A stretch of 64,000 nt of DNA from the NCBI GenBank assembly GCA_022575985.1, contig JAKSXM010000156.1, forward strand, positions 3,038,001 through 3,102,000, given 5' to 3'. Shown one piece after another: positions 42,501 to 56,177 of this stretch. The notes beneath the pieces were generated by a model, which ran no database searches, was not told the DNA's origin, and worked only from the letters and a program-made list of their open reading frames with translations. The stretch is from Anagrus nilaparvatae (Eukaryota; Arthropoda; Insecta; Hymenoptera; Mymaridae). The translations under genes and the position numbers were made by a program. The stretch's first letter is position 1, and each line of letters starts with the position of its first letter.

Positions 42501-45500
42501 AATTATTTAGAGTAAGATCAACCAGCTACCTTAACCACATCAAAATATATAGTATTTAGACTAATCCTATCAAGGCTTGAGCCCTATAAATAATGTGGCA
42601 TTTTAGCCATTCAAATTCTCCCGTTCTCGGCCTAAAATAGCAATTTTGAGCCACCCAAAGGCAAAATTTCAAAAAACTAACCTTAGATTCAGATTCAGCC
42701 GGAAATTTTACAACTTTTTATGTCTTAATACTATTTTTTTTATAATCATTTAGCTAATTTTAAAAATTTATTCACAATAAGTGACTAAAAAAACCGAAAA
42801 AATATAAAAAACTCCTTTTGGGAATAAGTCGGCTTCTTGAGCACTTAGAGGGCTGAAAATTTCACAAAAAACATATTTTATGTACATAAAAAGGTGGTGA
42901 AAAAATTAGCCTGATCGGGAGACTTGACCTGGTAAGGCTATGACACGATATTCAGAATGACTCATTTAAATATCCGATAAAAACTTTAATAAAATTTTAA
43001 ATATTTTAATTAAGTAGCAAACAAAAATTTTGTATTTAAAAAGTTATTTCAAAACGTCATTCAAAGTCTTATTTATAATTCTAAGAAATTTATGCAAGTT
43101 TGTTATTAATACTTTTTTTAGTATTAAATATGGCCTTATCCGCTTTTAGAATCAATATTTTTAAATTTTATATGCAAAAAGAAAAATTAAAAATGTATAA
43201 GAAAATATTTTAAAAATATTCGTTGCGGCAGGGGTAAAATGCGCTCATAATCACGTATAATTTAAATGGGGCCACATTTCCTGCCGCATCGGATGTGTTA
43301 ATGATAATGTTTAGACTAAATAAAGTTGTAAGGAATGAAATTGTGAAATTGTAAATGGCTAATTTTTATAATTACCCATGTGTTATGATCGTTGACTTAC
43401 AGACGTGGTCTTTAAATTCGCTTAAACTTATCCCCAGCTTTTTATACAAAAACCGGTTTGTGTAACTACACAACCAACGAGCATGGAACATGTTCACTCA
43501 TAACAGTAATAAATCCAAAAACCGAAATTACAATAAATCCTGAAATATAAATTATGCTAATTTAAATTAAAGTATTCTAAGTTTTTGTTGTTATCAAGGC
43601 CTGACTCCCACTTCAAATTATTCTAAGTCCCTAGCTCTAAAATATTCTAAGTCCATTATACCCCCCCCCCTAAAAAACGTCAATTTTTCACTCCCCCCCC
43701 CCTGCCGAGCCAAACTTTTTCAAATACCCCATCCAATGAACATGTTCCATGTTAATAAGATGTTTTAACTACAGCATTTAAACTTATTCAAATTGATTCT
43801 AGCCGTATCTATAAATTTTTGAATTTTGGACCATTTTTTTTTTTTTTTTTTTAATTATTGTCAATGACATAAAACAGTTTTAGTAATTCAAAGACCCCAT
43901 CTACAAGTCAAAGTACATTTCACGTGGAATTTTTTATTTTAAAAACAAATAGCACCAATGAATAATTTCTTGATATTATTTTTGAATTAATAAATTTATA
44001 GTCTATCTTAGTTATTTTTTAATCACCTTATTAACTTACTATATTAAAGGATTGAATTATAAAGGATTGATTACTAATAACTGGATATTTATTTAACTAA
44101 ATAAAAAAATTTTTATATTTTTCAGGGATTCAACTGATATAGAATATCGTATAAATTCACGAATAATAAGTGTTTCAATGTCTTCAAAAAATAATAAGCA
44201 ATTAAATGATAAATTATATTCGATAGAGCTTGAATTTTCAATAATAAAAAATTATTCAAACGCTTGGAATATATCTTGTGGTTATTTAGAACCAGACGGT
44301 GATTGGAATTTAGAAAAATGTACAGTAATTAAAAATTTTTTTAAAGATAGTACAATATATTGTCAATGCTCAAATTTAGGGACCTATGCAACTTTTTTAA
44401 CTACTAATTCTAAGGAAGTAAGTATAATTTATAAATTTAATTACTTTTTTATTTATAACTACATTACTGTTCATAAATTTGGTTAAATAAATTAAAATGA
44501 AAAATGGTAATAATTAAAAAAATTCTATACATTTGTTCAGCTGGCAATTAAAAAGTAATTAGTATATATTTTTCAATATCATAAATAACAGCTTGCAAAT
44601 AGGATTAAATTTCATATAAAAGAAATATTCACGTGAAATCGAACATAATATGTCGTCCAGGTGATACAGTTATTTACGAGGTGTAAAACACGCAAATTAC
44701 CATACACAATGCTTTTATATATATTTTATGCAATATCTGTAATAAATATATATATAAAGTATATAAAATATAAACTAGTACCATATATATGCATCGTTCC
44801 ATGCAGTATATATGTATGTATAATATATATAATGTAGATTCGATGTGGCGATGCGAGATATTGAATTTGTATAAATTAAAGTAAGTTTTAGAATTGGATA
44901 TTCATGATATTTTCGTAATTAATGCAAATTTTATTGAAAATACGATAAATAAATTGATTATATAAATACAATAAGTAAATATAATTTTATTAGAATATAC
45001 GAAATAAATGTAGTATTTAGGTAATTGAAATCAGAAAATTTAAATGTAAAATCCCTAATTATAATTATTTAAATCTAATAAGATATGGATTTTAAAGTTT
45101 TTATTTTAAAATCACTATTTATTAACTTTGCAATAAAAAACTTTTCGAAATTGTTTATTTCTTTTTTTTTTTATTTACATCTTGTATTTGTATTTTATGA
45201 ATCTCAGAGATATTCAATCTAACAGAAGTTTTTTAAAAAAGCCGATGAACGTTGATATCAACAACCTTTTCCTGATCTTGGTTTGCCTGAATTTGGTAAT
45301 GCTTGCATGGATCGGAATTTTAATAATTTTTTTCATAATTGATCAAAAAAAATATTTTTTTGTTTTTGAAAAAAATTAAAATTAAAAACTTGATGTCATC
45401 ACGCTCATAAATACATTTTGACGTTAAAAAACTGACGAATATTTTCATATAAATCTAAGAGCTCTTAAGGTTATTAAAATTCATATTCATTTTAGTGGGG

Positions 45501-47010
45501 ATCACTCGATGGTTCAGCAACATTTTCTTGACTTTTGGTATCATGACTTATGTCTTGAACATATAATTAATAAGATATTTTGAACACGGAACATGTTTAT
45601 GAGGAGGGGCATTTGAAAAGGACCCAAATTCGGGGGGGGGGGTCCAGTGGACTTTTTTTCAATTTAGGGACTTAAAATAATTTGGATTTAGGGACTCATA
45701 ATATTTTGGTAGTATATGTTAAAACTGTTTTAAGTTAACATATTCCATGCACGTTGGTTGTGTTAACGCATAAAATAATTACATATTTTACTTAAAAATA
45801 TTTAATAAGGTAAAGTTAATTTTAAATTTGAAATTATTTAAAAAAAATTTTTATAAAATCGTAAAATATTGTAAAATTTTATTTTGTTTATATTTGACTT
45901 TATCAGATCCTCCTGATACCCGTTTAGTATAAGTGGAATATATTTGCGCTATATTCTCTTATACGGACCCGCTCTGAAACTTGTCGAGAAAAAGGAGTCT
46001 GTAATTATGTTGGTCAATTACTTGACCTTTTTCTTGGCAAGTCTCAAACTCTAAAAATTTATTTATATAAGCTGGAAGAGGAAAATTTCCACATTATAGC
46101 ATTGATAATGAAGACTAAAGGTCTTCGAAACGTGGGCAATTTATTGAAAAAATAAAGCAAATAATTGTTAGCTCAGAAATCAAATATTTTTATTTAAAAT
46201 TATATATTTTGTTATTAAAGTATAAAAAGATATTGTAGAAAATTATTTTTTATTATTTTCTTATTTATAAAAAATAAGAAAGTTAAATAAAATTATAACG
46301 ATCAGAATGGAACAAATTTTTTTATGAAATGTTATCTTTATTTCATTGACGTTTCGAAAGACTAGCTTTCCTTGTCAAAATCTGAAAAAATACATTTGAG
46401 TTATATAAAAAAATTTTTTCAAAAACAATTATGTACACTTTTTTATAATATTCGAAAAACTTACAATTAAAAGATAAAATTTATTTAAATTTCAACTTTT
46501 TATTTTTGTTCTTAACATTAATGAGTCTGCTGTTAAACTAAATGTTATTTTTGATTTTAAGTTTAATAAGTCTAGAAAAAGAGTTTTTATATAAAAAAAG
46601 GGGGAAAAAAGGAAAAAACTTCTTATTACACATGTAAATTATGAACTACCACTTATAAATTATACTATTTTTTTAAGTGTTACGTTATATATATGTATAC
46701 ATTTACAAAATATCTGTTCTATGTTATATGACATTAACTTTGATTTTAATGTAATTTCTTTGAAATTGGCCGAATAATATAAAAATTTTTTTAATTTAAA
46801 AATAAATATTTATGTATAGATATATATGAAGGACTAGTTTTTATGACTTCAATTTTTTAAAAGGGGAATTTTTTTAAAAAATAAAAAATAAAGAATTTTT
46901 TTAAACCGTTGACATTAAAAAAACTTTATTATTTTTTAATTTTTGATTTTTATTTTTTATTGACATGTTTGAACTAAATTTTATTGAACTGTTTGAACTA
47001 AATTTTATTG

Positions 47011-47042
<32 letters not shown>

Positions 47043-50000
47043 TGGAAATGTATATTTACATCCCTATTTTTTTGTTTTTTTCAATTTGAAAATGATTATT
47101 TTGGGTAAAAAAGTATATAGTGTTAATAGGGGTCGAAAGAAAAATATTTTTTTTTTTGTAAGAATTTTTAAGTTCTAATTGGTGATATGTTAGCGTCTTT
47201 TTACTCGTTTTTTTATCAGATTGATAGTGTTTTTAAAAAAATATTTTAAATGTTGAGTGTCTTGTTTACGATTCAGAGTTTTCTGATGGATTTGAATGTG
47301 TGTCATTTCAGAGAAGGTTCTTTTATAATAATTTGATTCGGTATCTATTATTGTCGTTTCGTTGAAGTCAAAATCATGGTTGGTATGTAGTTGATGTTTG
47401 TAAAAAATGGAATCTTTGTGTTTATTGTCGTAGTCTGTTTTATGCTCTACAATCCGTTTTCTTAATTTCCGTCCTGATTGGCCTATATATACGTAGTCAC
47501 AGTTTTTACATTTTATTTTGTAAACTATGTCTCTGGTTTCCATTTTTTCCAGTTTGTCCTTACCGAGTTTTATGAGGTTATTGAACTTGTTAATATTTTT
47601 ATTAATGATAATAACGTTAAGATTTTTTAGATTATTAATAATATTTTGGTTTAAGTATTTGTAAAAGGGTAATATTAGCCAATCTATTGAATTTACTTTG
47701 TCGTTATTTTGTACATTATTGTTTTTTAAATGACAAATTCGTTTAGTAATATATTTATTTATGAAATCCGACGGGTAATTATTACAAATCAAAAATTTTT
47801 TTGCAATTTGAATGTTATCATTTTGAAATTTTTTATCTGACAAAAGTATGCAATTGTCGATTAAGTTGTACACCATTGCAATTTTTTGGTGAGTTGGATG
47901 GTGAGAATGAAAATTTAAGTAGCGTCCTGAGTAGGTATTTTTGCGATACCAATTGGTAGAAGCAAAAGAATTATTGTTTCTGTAAATTTTTATATCAAGA
48001 AAATTTATGCAATGATCAGAAATATCTTCATTTTCTATTGTGAATTTGATATCTGAATTTTAATTAAAAAGTATTAAGGATTTTTTCATTATATTTTTTG
48101 TCAAAAATTATAAAAATGTCATCAACATAACGTTTATAAAATATTACCGGAGATTTACATTCTTTTGGAGGAGAAGAGAAAAAGTTTGAGGAATTATTTA
48201 GTACTAAACTACTTTTTAATGTTGCTAAAGCTGATTTTTCCAAGTGGTCCATAACCAGTTCGCAAAAAAATGGTGATGAACAAAAACCCATTGGTAGACC
48301 TTTAATTTGTTTATAATATTTGTTGTTAAATTGTAAGTAAGTTGAAGTTAATAAAAAGTTAATGCCTAATGATAAAGCATGTAAAAACCTAGAAGTTCGT
48401 AAGATCCCCTATACCTAAATCAAAAAGCGTATGACCTTCAAAGTCCTGTGATTATCCATGAGCTCGAAAATAAAAAAGGGTAATTTCCATTTTGATTTCC
48501 GTGCCCTAGGGAAACTACGTCTTGAAAGGTGTAGTGATTCAGATTACGGCGTTTCACGAAAAATTGTCTGATTCCTACTGTTTAACACACTCCAAAAATC
48601 TTCCTTTACTTTCGAGGCTCCAGACCAGAACTCCCTCTTTAAGGTATAACTTCGTTCTGAGACGTGCAGCTTAGGCATCATTTTTCATATTCACCCTGTT
48701 TAAGGGCAGAATTTCCTACGATAGGAAACCCTACTCTTTTTTCTTTCTCAGAGTGATCTTTGCATACCCTAACATATTTTTTGTATTCCATAATATTTCC
48801 GAGTCACCTCTCTCTGGCCTTTATTATGCAAACACGGACGTAATAAGCACGTATGGTCTCTGGAGTTTTCTTGTATGGTGGTCTAATTTCTTTATAGATC
48901 CGTCACAAAAACTTAAAAAACAATGAAACGTTTATGTTCTTTTGACAATGTTTGTCAATAATTAAATAAAGAAAATTTAAAGTTATTTTTTTTTGTTGCA
49001 TGGTTAATTGCCAGTAATATAGTTTCACAATAAAAAACGTAAGCAATGAATATAAAAATTTTAAACCTGAATAATGGTCGTAATGCAAAATTCACTTTTA
49101 GTGATTCTCAAAATCAATAAAATGTATATTTAGTTCGCCTTTAATTTTTAAATTAAGCCTACATTTCTATTAGGAGGAGCTAAAATATTATAGTTCTTTA
49201 ATATAATATTATATTAGTGGAAAATTAATTTTCCAGAATAGATGTATTCTTCATAAACTAAAAAAAACCCTTAAATTTAATTACCCAAATAATTAATGTT
49301 TGTTTAAAACGTTTTTTTTTAATGAAAAAATGATAATAAATTTATAAAAATACAAAAAAAAAATAAATATGCAAAATATTCCATAGAATGTAGATAATTT
49401 TTTTATAAATTGCTTTGTAATGCTTTATAAGTATCTAAAATATATAGATATAACGTACACTGCAAAATATTATATATAATAACCCATAAATCAAATTTAT
49501 ATTTTAATTTAAAGTGTAATTAATAAAATTTAATTAAATAAAAAAAAAAATAAAAGAAAAAATTTTAATGAAAAAATGAACGTTTATTATGAATTTTTTT
49601 TTCCTCTAGGTATTAAATTTAAGTAACGAAGAAAAAAATAACATAGTTATAATTGGTTGCTGTGGATGTATATTACAATGTTTAGTATCAATATTAGTAT
49701 TAACGACATATTGGTGGAGGAATCGTACATGGTTAAATTATTTAAAAATTCAATGTTGTATTGCTATTACTCTAACAATGATAATTTTTATTTATTCTAT
49801 TAACATTTCTATTGTACCTAAGGTATATATAATAAATTTATAAAAATAAAATAACAATTATAAAAAAATTTTTCTTATTTTTAGGATTATTGGGCAATCA
49901 TAGCAATAAGTTTAGAAACATTTATATTTTTAAGTTTATCATCACCAATTGCAATGGCATTAATTATATATGCTGAATTATCAAATATGTATAACAATAA

Positions 50001-53000
50001 ACAATTGCATTCAACATTTGTTGCTGTTGTCAATGGTATGTTAATAAATAATATTTTTTTTATTTTATTTTATAAAAAAAAAACAAAAATTCTAGTTTTA
50101 TAGAACATAAAAATATGTAATATTGATTTTATAAGAAATAGTACTTTTAAAATAAAAAAAAAATATGGTATATTTACATATATGAAAGTATACTATATGC
50201 ATACATTCTATGAAAAAAACTTTTAACATTCTCAATATGGTTATGTACTCTACTATCCCTGCATTTTAAGTTATTCGATTTTCTCATATTTTTTTTTTCT
50301 CTCTTCTTTTTCCATCTAAAATTTTATTATATATTATATATCAAATTTATTATTATTATTATTATAATGCATTATTCTTTTTTTTTTAGGTGTACCTATA
50401 TTAGGAATATTAATGACTGAATTAATAAGAAAAACAATTGGTTCAAAACATGAATCATGGTGGTTGATTATAAATACTGGTGTTTATAAAATATTTATAA
50501 TATGTTCGATAATAATGTTAATAACATATTTATTGTTATATATATCAATTATACATAAAACTAAACCAATTTTATATAAATTTAAGAAGAAAGATATTAT
50601 CCAATTTAGGTAAGTTTCTTTATCATTTTAATTTGATTTTCTTTACTAGAGGGCAGTAATTACTAGATTTGAATTTTGAGAGGACGTCAATATTATTGCC
50701 CTTTGTAAAAAAAAATATTCATTGCCTCATCTAGAAATATTTATTTTTACTAAATACGGTACGCACCTAGGACTTTTAAACCTTTGAATTGACAAAATAA
50801 ACATTTCTATGAGCTAGTTAAGAATGTACTATTATTATTTTTAGTTTTAAAGCAAAATTTTATAATAAGACAACTTTTATTTTCTGGTGTGATTTATATT
50901 TTTTTTAAATTATTATTGTAAAATTCAGGGCTTTTAGTAGTCCTTTATTATTTTTATCATTGGCTTCAAATAATAAAAGCTTTACGAGTACATAAATTTC
51001 AAGCGCCTCATAAGATATAAGCTTCGTAAACAGCTCGGCACCGCACTTATTCTTCCTCTTCTTGATTCTGGTGCTTTCCCCACGGGTAACCTATACCTGA
51101 ACACCAATATTTTCGAATACAAATATTACTAAATGTCTCTGTAAGCCGCAACGATCCACGTTTCTTCGTTTTGAAACATTTTTCGCAGTAAAAAAACATG
51201 TCTTAAGCATCGTCGCGTTCACCAGGAGAAAGTACACATTCAGGGCTTTGAAAAGTATTTCAATTCCCCGTGTTCTCTTTGAATCCAAGGCGTAACCTCA
51301 TTAATGAGATCCTTGGTCCATCTGCTGTCCATGCGGTCTTCCCAGAGTGCGTGCCACTGTAGCATCGTATCCTTTCTAACATTTGCTTTGATCTGGTCGG
51401 CATCAGCGTCGCCCTCATTCTCCCTGTCGTGTATGAGTTGGCGTTCTTTGGCGAGGAGCTAAATTGGAATAATTCCAGCAATTACAAGAGCTGCCGCTTC
51501 AGAGACAGCCCTGTATGCGCAGGTAACCCTTAAGGTACGTTGCATCTGTACTCTTATTATGCTTTTTGTATAAATAGTCTTGTCTAGTGCCTTCGCCCAA
51601 ATTTTTTTTCCATACAAAAGTATGAAGTGGATTACGAACATTAGTAATTTCCGCTTGCTAGCCTTAGGGCCGTTCAGGTTCCCCATCAGCCTGCTCAGGG
51701 CTGTTGTCCTAGTTCCTGCCTTCTTGACTCATTTAGAGATATGCGCCCAGTAGTTGAGCTCCGTATCCAAAGTAATATCCAAATATTTTAAGATCTTTTC
51801 GTTTAGATGACGTTGTCCTCATGGATTCGTATTGGGATAATAGTACTTATTCGCTTTTTCGTGAACATCACGATTTATTTCTTAGCAGCTGCTAGATTCA
51901 ATCCGTGCCCTTCCATTCATAAGTTTATTTCCAACATGCAGACGATTAAGCTATTCTGCACCTTTTGTACGTTTTTCGCAACGATCAAGAGGGCAGTGTC
52001 GTTCGCATTACCTATCCTGAAACAGCCATCCAGTAGCTCCAGTTTCAGTATACCATCATAAGAGATGTTCCATATATCAGGTCCCAATATCGAACCTTGA
52101 GCTTTACTAACTGTCGCGTTTTTTCCCCTCTTTTCTTGCAGGGTATCGCATAATAGTACCCAGTCACTCAGATAGCTCTTCGTTACCTGAATCAAATATT
52201 TTTGTACTGTGATGTCATTTAGTTCTTGCAGGAACTCTGTCCACTTTCCCGAGTTAATAGCATTTTTAACATCCAGGATAACCAGAAGAGTAATTTTACG
52301 GGAATTATTATTACCCGTTTAGGCTTTGGCTATTGCATCTGCGGCCTCTCTTACTGCCTCAATCGTAGACCGTACCCATCTGAAGCCATGTTGCCGAGGA
52401 GAAAGGTCCCCTGTTGCTTATACTTCGTTTAAAATCCGAACATAATTTCGAAGCCTTTGTCTGCCGTATTCAGAGATGCTATTGGTTGCTAGTACGATGG
52501 GATTGTTGGATCACCCTTTCCCTTGCTAATGTGGGCCAGCAGAGCTACTTACCATCGTCTGCTAAAGACTCCTGTCCGGATGCAGGTATTATACATCCTA
52601 AGCATCAGCACCGGACACTCGTGTGCAGCTATTTTAATAATCTCAGTTGGTATGGCATCTGGGCCGAGAGCTTTCTTATTTCTAAGAATTTTCACGGCAG
52701 TGAACTGTTCCTTCTCTGTTAAGTCCGAAATATCGTCTATATTGATGTCATCCTCTTGGTCCAGTATTGTCTGGTGTGTCGGAAACTTAGCGTCAACGAC
52801 TCTCTTTGTCTGTTCTTAATCCATTAACGAGCCGGCCATAAAGCCCCTCAGCTTCTTTGTAACGATCTTAAAACCCCAACCCCAAGGGTCGTTATCGACT
52901 TCGATGCATAGCTTCCTTTGACAGCGAATCTTGCTAATGCTGATCGCATGCCTCAAGGAGCAATTAACTTCCTTGTGAACTTGGTAATAAAACTCAGTTG

Positions 53001-56000
53001 ATTAGTTTCTACGTCGGATTTGGCCCTAGTTGCCCTTCTTCAAGCCTTGTGACTTTGTCTGCGGAGCTCCGCAATTTCTAGATTCCTCCAGTACACGCAT
53101 TTTACTTTTTCATTAAACCTTTTTTGAGGCATAGAATTCTCTTAGGCTTTCTTTCACTGCGTTATTACTTCGGAAAGCAGTTTTTCCGCGTCTTCCTCAC
53201 ATCCTACTCTGCGGGATTCCTCCAAAATTTCCCCTTGCCCTATCGCTATAACTTGTATAAATCGTTTCTTATTTAATTTAGTAAAACTTCAGCCTTTTGA
53301 TTTGAGCCGGTACGCCCCACCAGTAAGTTATCACTGGGGCTGTATTTCGAACAAGATATACTGGTGATCACTTGGCGTGAAGAAGCCAAAGTTAAGTTAC
53401 TATTGAAACACCTGAGTGGGCTTGTCAGAGGCCTCACTATACAGTAAGCAAGTCCTTCACATATGTTACCTCTAACTGCAAGGTAGCTTCTTCGTCTATC
53501 ACAGATCTCTGTTTACGTAATTTTTGTCAAGAGACACATGTCTGAAGGGGTACAGTTTCCTTTACTTCTTTTTTAAGGGCTGCTTTTTTCTAAAGTGGTT
53601 AGGCTTTAAATAACACTTATTTGAAGAGTCCGCCGTGGAGTAGAAATACAGATGTTTGCACAATTAATTAATTGACAGTTAATCTTCAGATTGATTGATT
53701 CAAAAATAAAAATTAAGAAGATTCTTAAAGGATTAGGTTATCTGCATACTAATATATCATAAATTAGGACTAACTATTTGCAGAAAAATAAAATTGTCTA
53801 ATTGTTTTATTTTTAAACCCAAGCATCAATAAAAAAAAATAATAATAATTTTTTTTTACAGAGTAAGAATGTTACATAAATCAGTATTTATTGTTATTGG
53901 TATAATAATATTAGAAATATCATCAATATTATATATTAATTATAAATTAATTATATATAGTTATATATTTGCAATACATTCAATATTATTGGTAAGTATT
54001 ATGTAAAAAAAAAATTTTTAATTTGTTTATTTTATTGATTTATTACTATTTTTTAGGGTTTTACTATTCTTGTTGTTTATGTTATAAATGGTGAAATTTT
54101 TCTCAAGAGTCCTGATGTAAATAAATTAAAAAGAGATAATTTTACTGATACTGATAATAACGTTAAAGGTAAATTATTTTACTATTTATCTTGAAAAAAT
54201 ATATATATTTCTACCTGATCGTAACTATTTCGATGATTTTTTTTTAAACTTAAATTTTTAGGCACACTTGTAAAATTTATACAGTTTATTCATAATATTA
54301 AATATTTGTAACAAATAATCTTGTAACTGCTATTTAACAGACGGTATAAGAGAAAAATTCATTCATATAATTATTTGCATTTTAGGTTAAAGCCGACTCC
54401 AAATATTAATTTTAATCCTAATTCATTTTAGGTTTGAAGTTATTTGTTTCTTTTTTTTATCCTTAGATCAAAATGAACTTCTAAAAGTAATCTAAGTCTT
54501 ATAAAGAGTACTTTAGGAGGCCTGAGCTATTATACTTCAGTAACTAAAAAAATCTGAGACTTTATGCTTGTACTGAGTATTTTATGATATGGAACGTAAA
54601 TTTTTTGAACAGTTTTTTAAAATAAAATATACTGGAAAAAAAGTATAGCATAATTTTAAAAAATTTTATTAAAATTTTTAGATGTTGTTAGCAAAATTTA
54701 TGTAAAACACAAATCAAATTTTCACTTTTGTTGCAATTACTTGTTATTTTATCCCTAAAATTGTTATCATTTTATTTATTTTTATATGATTTAAGAAATT
54801 AAAAAAAAAAAAAATACTTTTTCACCCAAAGATTGTTTAAAAGCATTAAAAAAATAATTATTTTTTGGTATTCCTGATAAAATTTTGTATTTTGTGTAGT
54901 TTACTTAAATATTATCCAAGAATAAGGATTCAGAAAATTTGAATTTATTCACATGATACTTAAAATAAAAATTAACTTTCCATCAATAAAATTATACAAA
55001 TTACATCTCAATCAGCTTCTAAACGTATTCACAGTATCCAGTTGCTATTTCAAAATTAAACTGATAAGATTTAAAATTTAACCTATAAACGTGTAAACAA
55101 ACAAAATAGTCATATCAATACTAAATAATTTTTTTTATTATCAGAATTATAAAATTTGTAGTGAAAACTATAAGAAGAAAAAATATGATATTTATTACCG
55201 ATCACAATATTTGTAAAGTTAAAAATTTTATTACATGTCACGTGCTGTTTAAAAAATATGAGTTTTTTAAAAAGTTAAGCATGCGGCGCTAATAATTTCG
55301 CGTTTATTTAATTGCTAAAAGTAAATCGTCCAATCATCAAGTTTATTTCATTTTACTCACTATTACCTATAAAATATTTCAGGAAAACTAAATTGAAATT
55401 ATATTAGAGGGTAAGAATATAAAAGAACGTAAACTAGTGGAATTTTCAAATTACCGGATTCCGAGCTACGCCTTTTTAATCGAGTATAAATTTAGTACGA
55501 TTGATAGCACAATATTTTCCTTTGTGAAAATTTAATATTCAATTTCTTAATTATCACATACTCTAAGTGTAAGTTATTACATTGAATGGTATAGAAATGG
55601 CATTAACTATTAAAAGTAAGATCGCGATCTCCACAGAGCTGATTTTCATAATTTTACTGATATTGTTTTCTACATTTACGTCATAAACAGATTTATTGTT
55701 ATAAAAATAATTGATATAGTTGGTATATATAGTTTGCTTAATAATTTTTGACAAATAAAAAAAAAAAAATTAAAATACATAAAAATGAATAGGCTTTAAA
55801 AGCCTATTCATTTAAAGCGCTGCATTACAGAAATAGTAACGATCAGGCAGAAATGCCTATATAAGAAAATAATTTATTTATCAAAAAGAATAAAATATAA
55901 AATAAAATATATTTTTATACTTTATTTTTAAAATAAATAATAATAAGTTATGAAACTTCCATTTGAAGCTTTTATTGTTGTGAAAAAAACTAACAAAAAA

Positions 56001-56146
56001 AATAAAATAAAATAAATAAAGTATATAAAACTCATATCACTTGTTACAGTCATATTTCAGATGCAGTTTATATTATTTATATACCTTTGTGAAAATCTCT
56101 GTTTTATAGTGCATAACTTTAATATTTATCATTTATTTATTATACG

Positions 56147-56177
<31 letters not shown>

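Larger units (their letters stand above)
40621..44125 (+). other. Receptor intron 8, 3.5 kb
   Basis: It holds the foldback at 41671-42965 and a MITE at 43441-43757. 40621-41670 and 42970-43430 are AT-rich with nothing recognised. Confidence 0.7.
44418..49609 (+). other. Receptor intron 9, 5.2 kb
   Basis: It holds the fragments at 45208, 45583, 45900 and 46290-48385, a GC-richer unknown patch at 48386-49090, and otherwise AT-rich DNA with no gene. Confidence 0.7.

Noticed and set aside
44178..44486. Reading this frame as a separate gene
   Set aside because: It is receptor exon 9 (44126-44417) plus intron read-through; the GPS motif and splice phases fix it.
52226..52819. Open frames of 68, 102 and 98 codons on +
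   Set aside because: Antisense of the R1-clade RT domain.
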